This document shows, one piece after another, positions 55,120 through 64,000 of a stretch of DNA of 64,000 bases. Below the pieces are notes generated by a model. It did no database searches. It worked only from the letters and a program-made list of their open reading frames with translations, and was not told where the DNA came from. Position 1 is the first letter of the stretch. Each line of letters starts with the position of its first letter. A program made the position numbers and the translations under genes. Origin of the DNA: Calvatia gigantea (lineage: Eukaryota > Basidiomycota > Agaricomycetes > Agaricales > Lycoperdaceae); NCBI GenBank assembly GCA_025093985.1, contig JACAAK010000016.1, positions 1-64,000 on the forward strand, written 5' to 3'.

Positions 55120-56257
55120 CTAAACAGCCGAATCGGAGTGGGAGGCGGTTTGTAAACCTACTGCCACCGCAACCGGAGTCGTAGGGACTTGGGAACAAAT
55201 GCCGCTAGTTTCATCGGTGGCGGTCTGTGCACCATGGTTCCACTGTAAGCTTGTGAGTTTGCTCTCCGTATTCCTGTCCCATGCTCGTCCGCTTGCAACG
55301 CGATAGACAACGAGAAAGTAGGCGATAACCTGGACAACGGGGATGTGTGAAAGACGTCACCACCGTGACTAATACACATACCTTGATGGTGGAATCATTC
55401 GTTGTGAATAAATAGTAACTGGGGCTGTTTAAGCCACTTGAAGTTGCAGTAGCAATGGACCATGCAGATTCCAGAGCATAAGATTCAATCAGCATCGCAA
55501 TAATGCTCACATAAAAACTGGGAGTGTCCGGCATTCCTGCGGTGCTAGTGAAGCCCATCATTACAAACTTAATATCATCAGAGGCTCACCCATTATCCTG
55601 ACACTGCGCCTTCGGACCAGGAAAAGACGTGCAATTATGAGCCCGGTCACAAGGATTGTGAATGCTGACAGAGCTGCATAAGCTGCAGCCTCCATTGCAG
55701 TTGCACTCCAGATAGAGAGTCCAAGCTGATCAAGCGGTAACAAAGAATTTGCAACACTGACTGGAACCTCTAGGGCTGGCCACTTGTTGTCAGGCACGAC
55801 AATTAAAGAGTATCAATGTCAGCACACCTATGTGAGAGAAAAGTAATAACAATGGGAGAACAGTTACTGCCCCAGCATATCGTGTCCCACTCCATATTAT
55901 CCACAGGCGCCAGACCTATCAGGATGGTGTGCCCAGTGAACCCAACACAATGAATCAACGACTGACCTGTATTGCCATTGTCAAGACCTCAAGAATCAAG
56001 TCAAAGATACCAGCTGCCACCTCGTTCAACTCGGTAATTGAATTGTATGACGTTTCATATCCCAATGGCCCCCCGGGGTAATCGGCATGGTTGATATAAG
56101 CCAACCTGTTCATCCCTGTATTCAATGCAAGAATGGCTGTTGCACAAACTAACACAAGAGAAATATAGCCAAGTGTGAACCTGGCTTGCCTTCGTTTGTC
56201 TGGCTCCTGAAGCTGGAGGTACAGTGACCAAGCGCAGAGACAATAAAGTGTTAGTGG
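55120..56257 (-). pseudogene. 7TM membrane protein gene, copy 4, lacking its start
   Basis: Exons 5 (55120-55329), 4 (55382-55536), 3 (55590 to about 55783), 2 (about 55827-55914) and most of exon 1 (55967 to about 56257) are recognisable, with the same lengths as in copies 2 and 3. At about 56257 the sequence jumps to the upstream TATA region, so about 135 bp holding the ATG and first membrane segment are deleted. ILVTGLIIARLFLVRRRSV and MSIIAMLTESYALxxAWSI-type segments are conserved. There is also a short length change at the intron 2/exon 3 border (GGCCACTTGTTGTCAGG). Confidence 0.85.
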
Positions 56258-57000
56258 TCAACATGTTCCCATTCTGTGAACGTATATATAATAAGTTGTA
56301 CTGTCAGTGAATCATCCTGGTTCTCGAACAATGCACAAGTATCTGTTAGGCAGGCTTCAACTGCGTTGATATTGCTACATGATCGAAGCTGGGAGCCCAG
56401 TGGGTGTTGAATGAAACACCGTACTAGGAGCGTTTTGGTCAAACTAACAAGCTAAGGTAATGATATCACCCTTCCATTCTAACCAAAGCCGCATCAGCGT
56501 CAGAAGTATACCCGGTTAAATTTTGATGAGTGGCTTTCCCCATGCGCAATGAGATAAGAGTCTAGGGAAACTGGAATGGTATTATGGGCGGGATACCTGA
56601 ACTCTCGAGGTATCCCGTTGTGTTGATAATAATCATACAACCAGGTTGTGACAGAGGGAGCAGGTCAGTACGCAACACCTTAGTGCGTTTGAGTAACGCT
56701 CCTGTGCGATTGCCTTCACCATTCCGGCCCAGTAGCATCCCTGGCGTGGAAAAGATATGTGACTAACAAGGGAAGACCTCGACGGAGTAGCCGCGAGAAG
56801 CAGAGACGAACAGGACGGAGATCAACTAGCCAGTGAGCATCAGGTAATTTTAGATTTTCCGTTTGTTCGTACCAGTGCTCTCTGCGTGAACTGCGCAGTT
56901 GAGCTCAATGTTGCACAAAAACACACCGGGTCTCGGGACCTTGCACGCCTGAAGAATCCTGGGGAGGAGAAGAACAAAGATGATATTATTGGATTATGTG
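56258..57000. other. Upstream flank of 7TM copy 4
   Basis: The TATA run ACGTATATATAATAAG (about 56279-56294) survives close to the truncated exon. The rest matches the noncoding upstream flank of the other units. No gene is seen. Confidence 0.5.
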
Positions 57001-57880
57001 CGTTTTGAAAGTCAAAGCATGTGTACCTTCACAGAACCATCCTCTGCAAATTCCCTCCCCTCCATGGTAGTAAATCACCTCGCCAAACACAACGGCTGTT
57101 ACACTTTTTCTTATCCTCCGCCCTTAACTCATCCGTCACTCCGAGTGTTTGGGCATTGCGCCAGGACCAGCTGTGCCATTCCCCCAGCTAGAACGACCAA
57201 AACTAATCAGAGGCGGGATTGTGGAGAGAATCTGATGGGACGTACGGGAGTTTAACCCAAAAGTCCTACAAAAAAAATACATTCTTCGCCAGGTGTTTCA
57301 TGTGGCCACCAGACGACCCTGTACAAGAATTGGTCTTTTGTGACTCGGTTGATCGCTCGTGAACACTCGGAGTTTGGCCTTTGAAAGTATACATGAAAAA
57401 TTGAGTGCATATATTGTTCGAAGACGGCCAGGCCAAATTGGCAATGACATCCCCGGGTTCTAGATTCAAGGAGTTTATCAAACCGTCGGAAATGGTGGGA
57501 GAGGCGTATCTTCCAGGTTGGTTGAGTGGGATATGGTAAATGGATTCGAGTTGGAGATTAGAGCCTTGCAAAATACATCCGAAATTGTTCGTGTGTCGAC
57601 ACCGGCATTTGAACCCAGTACTTGCGCATACACGTTGAAACGATGTCGCTTAGAGTGGTTCCAGCTGAGAACGACCGTACTAAGTATCTACATTGGCAGA
57701 TGGTCACGATAAGATTTACGGAGGAGGGTAAATCCAAGGACGCACACTTGTTGTCGCTCTTATTTACTCGTCGGAGAATCCAAAGCAACCACCGTGCGAA
57801 ACAGCATAATTCCACACGATCTTCTCCAGAGCGATCCTTGAGGTAATCCTCAAATGACCTACGGTAAGATGGCCTCCACG
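57000..57880 (-). pseudogene. Decayed segment X and following DNA, unit D
   Basis: Minus-strand readings include GDVIANLAWPSSNNICTQFF and HERSTESQKTNSC...SSGGH, matching units A and C. The plus-strand reading VVPAENDRTKYLHWQMVTIR (57655-57720) recurs in units B and E. Neither strand is open throughout. No function is recognised. Confidence 0.35.
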
Positions 57881-57899
57881 GGTTTGGCACGATACGTCT

Positions 57900-58720
57900 C
57901 GTGGTTGTCTAAGCCCAAGATAGTTGCAATCTTAGCCAAATTGGAGTATCATAGATAACGGCTCCGAGGCTCCGAGGAAAAGCTTTGGAGTGGCGGAAAG
58001 GATACTGGACGACTTGGTGATACAAGAGGTCTAGGGGAGCTAACGGGTCTTCCTCCAGTGTGATTGCGACCTTAGCTTGGCGGTTGACACAGAGGACACG
58101 CTGAAACTGAGCGCTGAGCAATGGGGTTGGATTCGGCGGTGGATGCCCCGCCAATAAACGGCACAATCGTAGTGGCCAGTATGAACACGGCGTCGGTGGA
58201 ATAAAGTCTGGATGCCTGTTCTTGATCTTCACGAGGGCATATTCAATACGAAGGTATCGCTCCAAGTCTCGACAAGCGGCGCCGGAGATGGCTGGAACTG
58301 TCAATTCATGGTACGCGGGCAAGATGTCATTGCAAGGGAAGAAGTTTGCGAAGTGGTGATGTGGAACAGCAGTACTTCCGGGTATCGTATGGTAAGAACG
58401 ATTAGGGTGGCACTGGACTTCTCGATCGTTGAATTCGCCTAGATGTGGAGCATGAGTCTTCCGAAAGGTTGAAGAGGGTGGGTATTCTGAACTGCTCAGG
58501 AGACGTACCATCAGTGCTCATGTAATAATATATGTTATGACTGATATCGTACACTGTCGAGCCGTTCAACACAAAGGAGAGAGCGTTGACGAAGTTGCAA
58601 TGGCGACCTAAAGCGGCAGACGAGGACCTTTGGGAATAACGACCAAAATCAGTTGGCATACAACTCCGTTAGGATTTAGACGCGACACATACCTTCTCCG
58701 AGTCCAGTAGTACCCTCGAA
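57900..58720 (-). pseudogene. Decayed segment Y, unit D (200-codon open frame)
   Basis: This is the longest surviving frame of segment Y (58511 to 57909). Readings include GSTAVPHHHFANFFPCNDIL, YHELTVPAISGAACRDLERY and EEDPLAPLDLLYHQVVQYPF. Upstream pieces (HCNFVNALSFVLNGSTVYDI, about 58560-58610) end near a probable donor. The order and wording match units B and E, so the segment derives from a real gene. I do not recognise the family. Confidence 0.45.
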
Positions 58721-58939
58721 AGCACAAGAACTTGGTCGCAATTGCCTACTGACTCAGCATACGAGCACTCTTTTCGATTTCGTTGGTCCGTCAATGACTC
58801 AAACTAGCTTCGTTTCCACCTGCTCTTCTGTTTCCAATCGCACTAACGAATTCAACTATGAATATGTTGCTCCTTGTACCAGAGATTCACAATTTCCTGA
58901 GTATACACCACGTCCTTTACCACGAATAACACTCGAACA

Positions 58940-60330
58940 TCGCCACCCACTGTGCTGGAGACAGGTACACGCGCTTGGTTCATATCGGGTATCCCTGGCC
59001 TGGATCGTTGCAGACGCGTTTGGGTTAGGTGTCGAGCAAATGTATCCTGCAGTGTTGTGCAGAAGAAAAGGTGTCGACTTCATCATCGCGTCGCCTGGTC
59101 CTAGACTTCCAGGCTCTGTCAACGACTTGGGGAAGAATCTAGTCGAAAAGGTGCACTTCTCCAGATTCGCACAAAATCGCCAGTTATTAGTAAACTGACG
59201 ACTACTAAGAGCACTAAGATGTGGTTCCGGGTCGAACCTCTGTGTCGTCTCTATCCAACATGACGAGGCCTCCTCGCGCTCTTCCCCAAACGTGACGGAT
59301 TTCCATAAAGGATGTGTTGATGAACTCAATCAGCGGTACAAGACGAACTAGGCAGGCAAAAGGGAAATTAATCGTCGTCTCGAGCATTCACCGTCCACGT
59401 CAGACCTTGGGGAGTGGGACCGTCAGCGCTTTCGTAACGAGCCTATACCGGACATATGGTGTGAAGCTCTCCGACTCATTTATTTCAACGATCTGGAGCA
59501 CGTAGGTATGTTTCCTTCCGACTCACTCAACCACTCTTGCGCAAAGGAACTTACGCAAGCGCCGCATTTCAGCTCAGCCTACCCCAAAAAATACAGCCAC
59601 AGAGAACCTCTTGAAAGACGCGATATAATATAACCCCGGAGATCAAACACGAAACGCCGCGACATGGTTCAGGCTGCTGGGGGCCATGAATCTTAAACAT
59701 TAGCAAACTGGAAAGTGCGGCCACAGGTGAGCGCGAAAATATACGAAAGCGAGCCCAACAGACTCAACGTCTACGGCGAGGTGAGGTGCACAGGACACTC
59801 GAGGTCCTACAGGGCAGCATGGATAAGGCGTCGGCGCTATAACGGAGATGGGATTGAATGTGGGAAACCACGGGGTTAACGCAACCTATTTGGAGAAGTG
59901 GCTTTTGGGAGAGACTATGGTACGAAAACAAGGTGTGCTACCCTGCACGATAGATGTCTTGTCGGTGCTAACGCGAGCACAGGTAGTACTTCTGTCCATT
60001 TGATTTAGGGTATTGGTGACCCAATCAAAACCTACGAGAGAAGTAAAGCAGATGTCGTACTTAGCACGGTTTTCAGAGTACCCGAGCTCGCAGAATTCTT
60101 CTACATAAGCAAATGTCCCGCACACCAGTGCCGGTGTCGTCAATGACATTAGTACACGGAAAGGTACGGTGGCCCTGGTGGAACTGGTATTCCAAGGCGT
60201 AACACAGGTTGTGCACGAATACATACGGAAGAGCAAAGAAGGATTCGCGGTTTCGAGGATCCCGAGGCCACATGTCAGGAGATCGGGGTTACAGGCATCA
60301 AAATCCGAGAGGGGCCGTGAAACGGTATGT
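58940..60330 (+). pseudogene. Arginyl-tRNA synthetase pseudogene, unit D
   Basis: Blocks in order are DAFGLGVEQMYPAVLCRRKG then VDFIIASPGPRLPGSVNDLG (about 59010-59130), the HIGH region (RPRQTLGSGTVSAFVTSLY, about 59385-59450) with HVGH lost, HVGMFPSDSLNHSCAKELTQ (about 59500-59560), TLANWKVRPQVSAKIYESEP (about 59695-59755), and a degraded KDGTS...RDIG region near 59970. It ends near 60330. It covers roughly the N-terminal half to two thirds of the enzyme, with several frame changes. Confidence 0.75.
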
Positions 60331-60429
60331 CATCAACCATGCCCTATGACCCGACATATCTAATGTGCACCAGAATTGCTTCTTATACGTTGAACCTGGA
60401 AAGCATGCCTCCATAAAGGTGATCCATCC

Positions 60430-61020
60430 AATCCTCAAATACGCAATGCCGGCTCTGAAACCTCGCAATTTGCATACTTCTGGGGATGGGAAGAACAAGA
60501 TGATATTATTAGACTAGATACGCTCTCAAAGCCGAAGCACGTATAACCTTCCTCCGCTAGCTCCCTCTCCTCCGCGACGGCGAACCACCCGCCCAACGCA
60601 ATGGCTCTCACACCCCCCTTTTTCCCCGCTCTCAACTTGTTCATCAACTTGTCTGTTGTTTCGAGTATCTGAGCATCAGGTTCGCTATGCCATTCGTGCG
60701 GCTACAACGACCGAAACTCATAAGTGGACAGGACGGCGGAGAACAAATTTGCAATTGACGTGCGCTTCACGTGGCCACCAGACGATTTCGTACGAAAAGT
60801 GGATTTTTGTGATTAGCTGATAGCGGGCGATCATTTGGAGATTTGGGCTTCGACCAGATGCGTGGAGGGTCGCGCACATAGCCTATCCGGAGATTAGAAA
60901 AGACAAATTGGCCGTAATACCCAGGATGGTAGATCGTGCGCATGTAGTACCAAAATCAGGGTATCAAGTTCAGCAAACGATTGGGGATAGTAGCCAAAGG
61001 ATACCCTTCGAGCCCGTTAC
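60430..61020 (-). pseudogene. Extra segment X copy between units D and E
   Basis: Minus-strand reading LRAGKKGGVRAIALGGWFAV (about 60575-60640) and the following AGCAGTTGTC-type flank align with segment X of the other units. It directly precedes another segment X copy (61150-61720), so a small duplication or recombination product sits here. From about 60780 to 61020 nothing is recognisable. Confidence 0.35.
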
Positions 61021-62120
61021 TAACATGGAAAGACCTCAATAGACTAGTCACGAAAAGCAGGGATGAACGGGACTGAGATCAACTGGCCAGCGGCCAGCAA
61101 CAGGTAATTTTAGATTTTCTCATTGTTCACACCAGTGCTCTCTATATGAGGGACGCGGTTGAGCTCTACATTCCTCGCAATCGCTTCCTCAAGGGCGCGC
61201 GCATCTCTGGCGGTCATTCAGCCGGTCCTGAAGAATTTTTGGGAGAAAAACTAAGATGATATTATTAGATTGTATGCGTTTTGAAAGCCAGAGCATGTAT
61301 ACCTTCACAGAACCATCCTCCGTAAGTTCCTTCCCCTCCATGCGCATGCAGCAGTGAACCACCCGCCCACCACAGCGGCTTTTGCTTTTTTCTTATCTTC
61401 CACCCTCAACTTGTTACAAACCCGTCTGTAGTTCCGAGTGTTTAGGAGTCGGGGTGGCACTGGCTATGCTATGCCATTCCTCGGGCTAGAACGACCAAAC
61501 TTAACTGGTGGAGGGATCACGGAGAAAATCCACTGGGATATACGGGAGCCTGACCCAAAAATCCTACAAAAAAATCCGCACTTCGCCATGCGTTCTACGT
61601 GGACACCAGGAGACTTCATATGGGAATTAGTCTTTCGTAACTGGGTGGATTGCTCGTGAGTACTCGGAGTTTGGCCCTTGATAGTGTACGTGAACGGTCG
61701 AGTGCATTATTCGGAGACCGGCCAGGCGACATTGGCAATGGCATCGTCGGGTTCTTGATCCAAGGTGGGAGTTTACCAAATCACCAGAAACCGGTGGGAA
61801 AGGTGTATCCTTCAAGTTTGTTGGATGGGTTATGGTAAAGTTAGAGATCCAGAGCCTTGGGAAACACAACCTAAATTGTTCATGTGTCGACACTAGCGTT
61901 CAAGTACTTGCGTACATGTGGGCGGGGTCGTTTAGAATGATTCCGGCTGAGAACTACCGTATTAGACACCTATATTGGCAGATGGTCATGATAAGACTTA
62001 CGGAGGCGAGTAAATTCGAGGACGCACACCTGTTGTCGCTCTCATTTAACCATCGGAGAATCCAAAGGCGACGCCGCCAGACCACTACGCGAAATTCCAC
62101 AATCCCACATGACACACTTC
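61020..62120 (-). pseudogene. Decayed segment X and following DNA, unit E
   Basis: This unit starts with the flank block GGAAAGACCTCAATAGACTAG (compare 34610 and 42355) but has no 7TM gene to its left. The segment X readings (SGDLVNSHLGSRTRRCHCQC on the minus strand) match units A and D. No function is recognised. Confidence 0.35.
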
Positions 62121-62269
62121 AGAATGGTCCTTGAGGTGATCCATAAGAGATCGATGAAGCACAATAAGCCCCGATGAAATGGCCTCCTCGGGCTGGGGTG
62201 TCGATGGCGGAGGGTAACCTCGCAAGAGAACAATACGTCGTGTGGTTGTCTAAGCCCAAGATAATTGCA

Positions 62270-63230
62270 ATCTTAGCCAAGATGGGAGTATCGTAGATAG
62301 CGACCCTGGAACTCCGAGGATATGCTTTGGAGTAACGAAAGGGATACTGGACGACTTGGTGATACAAGAAGTCGAGGAGAGTAGCAGGTCTTCTTCCGGT
62401 TTAGATGCGACCGTAGCTTGGCGGACATCATAGGCGACACGCTGCAGCTGAACGGTGAGCGGTGGTGTTGTATTTGGCAGTGGGTGCTGCGCCGATAAAT
62501 AGCGCTGTGCGATCTCCGGCAATCAGTTCTTGATTGGCCATAGCGACGTTGATGGAATATATCCGGATGGCTACCCCTGATCTTCGCGAGGGCATGTTCA
62601 GCACGAAGGTATTGCTCCACATCTCGACAAGCTGTGCCTGAGTTAGCTGGAATTGTTACTTCATGGTACGTGAGCAAAATGTCATGGCGAGGGAAGAGAT
62701 TTCGTAAAATGGTGATACGTACCAGCGGTACTTCCCGGTATTGTATGGGTAAAGACGATTAAGGTTGTATGGGCTTCTTCGCCGTGAGATTCGCTTGTGC
62801 CATCGACGTGTGGCACGGGTCCTCCAAAACCAGGGATGGATATTCTGAGTTGCTCAGCTGTAACCTTTCCTAAGATTGGTTCCCACGCGTTCAGGGTGTA
62901 AGCATGATGGGTGGAGCCCTTGACCGCTAGCTGATGGAAGACTGTCGAGTATTCGATTGGGACCAGCACGTTCATTTAGACTGGAAGGTGAAGGAGGTCG
63001 TGCAGAGCTTCGAGAGTGAAAGGGAACCACGACCTGGAGGCTAATTCAGATGTTGAATAGACCGAGACATGGGTAGAGCCAGGAGACGTACCATCAGTGT
63101 TCTTGTAATGATAGATGTCCTCTTACATCATTGAGTCAGCCAACGCAAAGGGGTGGGCATTGACAAGGTTGCCAGGGGCTACCCAAAGTGGCAGGCGGAG
63201 ACCTTTGGGAATAATCATCATCAATGCATC
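62270..63230 (-). pseudogene. Decayed segment Y, unit E
   Basis: Minus-strand readings are IIPKGLRLPLWVAPGNLVNA (about 63150-63210), YTLNAWEPILGKVTAEQLRI (about 62840-62905), IVFTHTIPGSTAGTYHHF (about 62700-62760) and YHEVTIPANSGTACRDVEQY (about 62605-62670). A GTACGTCTCCTGG donor near 63095 marks the probable intron. This copy and unit D give the best consensus for identifying the family. Confidence 0.45.
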
Positions 63231-63439
63231 ATGATCAGTCGGCATACAACTTCAAGGTAAAAATATGCGAAGATAAATATAATAGTGGGGGGTTGTAACA
63301 ATTAGCAACAAGGACTTGGTTGAGCTGAGTTGCTTGTTCTTGGGCGGCTGACTCAGCATATGCGCCACTTTGCTGATCCGTTTCCGAGGTACATTCTCTG
63401 GTCTCCTCGTCCGCCTGTTTTGCCGGTTACCAACCGCGT

Positions 63440-64000
63440 CAATGACCTTGATTATGAATGCACTACTCCTTGTACCGGAGGCTTACCGTTTCTTGAACAT
63501 ACACCATGCACCACCACCCATCGTCGTCGGAGACGGATATGCGTGCTCGGCTCATATTGGCTATTTTTAACGTCGATCGTTACGGACGCGTTTTCGCTTA
63601 GTGTCAAGCAGGTGTATCCTGGAATATTGGGCGGAAAGAAAGGCGCCGATTTCATCACCGCGTTGCCTGGGTCCAGACTTCCAGGCTCTGTCGATGACTC
63701 GGGGAACCTATTTGAACAGGTACACTTTTCCAGGTTCATACAAAATCACCTGCTGATGGTAAGCTGACAGTCACTGGGATATGGTCCCGGGCTGAACGAC
63801 TGTGTTGAGTCTATCCGACACGACGGGGTTTTCCTGCACCGTTTGCTAAACGTGAAGAACTTCGCGAGGGATGTGTGCGAACACAATGGGCAGGACACAA
63901 CAAATAAGGCCAGCGAAAGGAAAAGAATTGTCGTCAAGAATTCATTTCTGAACGCCGCAAAGCCCTCCCACGTCAGAGTTTTGAGGAGTACGAGACCATC
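63440..64000 (+). pseudogene. Arginyl-tRNA synthetase pseudogene, unit E, running off the window
   Basis: Readable blocks are VTDAFSLSVKQVYPGILGGK and KGADFITALPGSRLPGSVDD (about 63580-63700), CVESIRHDGVFLHRLLNVKN (about 63800-63860) and AKPSHVRVLRST (about 63957-63992), where the class I signature reads HVR instead of HVGH. The piece between carries a stop after the first block and a frame change. The gene would continue past 64000. Confidence 0.75.

Noticed and set aside
1..64000. tRNA, rRNA or other structured RNA genes
   Set aside because: I saw no cloverleaf-like or rRNA sequence by eye. A covariance-model search would be needed to exclude them fully.

Overview
This window looks like a transposon-rich, gene-poor stretch of a filamentous basidiomycete (Agaricomycete) nuclear genome. 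The reasons are introns of about 40-60 bp with GT...AG ends, a seven-transmembrane protein family of the kind expanded in mushroom-forming fungi, and a mix of Ty1/copia, Ty3/gypsy, Helitron and Tc1-like elements. I see no bacterial features, rRNA, tRNA or CRISPR. Almost every gene is broken. The Tc1-like element is the only fully intact coding unit.

Layout. 1-630: unidentified sequence with one 182-codon frame. 631-2235: complete, recent Tc1/mariner element (DD34E transposase, 211-bp inverted repeats, TA duplication). 3010-3328: truncated copia LTR. 3329-5708: decayed multi-exon gene with a Ser/Thr/Pro repeat region, whose 5' end is cut by that LTR. 5910-6660: AT-rich minisatellite. 6806-9474: 5'-truncated, stop-riddled gypsy element ending in an LTR, which sits in the gag of a copia element. 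9475-18262: that copia element (copy A, + strand), itself interrupted by a Helitron (10045-13055) and a 926-bp insertion (16138-17063).

From about 18.6 kb to the right end the host DNA is a tandem array of a decayed unit. The first gene of each unit encodes a five-exon 7TM membrane protein on the minus strand. Next come two unrecognised decayed segments, then an arginyl-tRNA synthetase (ArgRS) pseudogene on the plus strand. Copies of the 7TM gene end at 18588, 40248, 47153 and 55120, with a tail-only fragment near 53030. Each is broken differently: a 6.8-kb LTR element plus a 618-bp insert plus a lost splice donor (copy 1), a 359-bp insert (copy 2), a 26-bp deletion (copy 3), and loss of the start region (copy 4). 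The ArgRS copies near 37-40, 45-46.5, 50-53, 53.7-54.9, 59-60.3 and 63.4-64 kb are all degenerate, and the class I HIGH-like motif is altered wherever I can read it.

Two large LTR elements interrupt the first unit. Element 19682-26456 (TSD AAGCT) has nearly identical LTRs but no coding capacity, and its interior keeps only eroded similarity to copia pol. Copia copy B (27393-34216, minus strand, TSD CCGGT) has a single 1884-codon gag-pol frame interrupted only by in-frame TGA codons. The paralogous units provide natural empty sites, so most insertions can be placed to the base.
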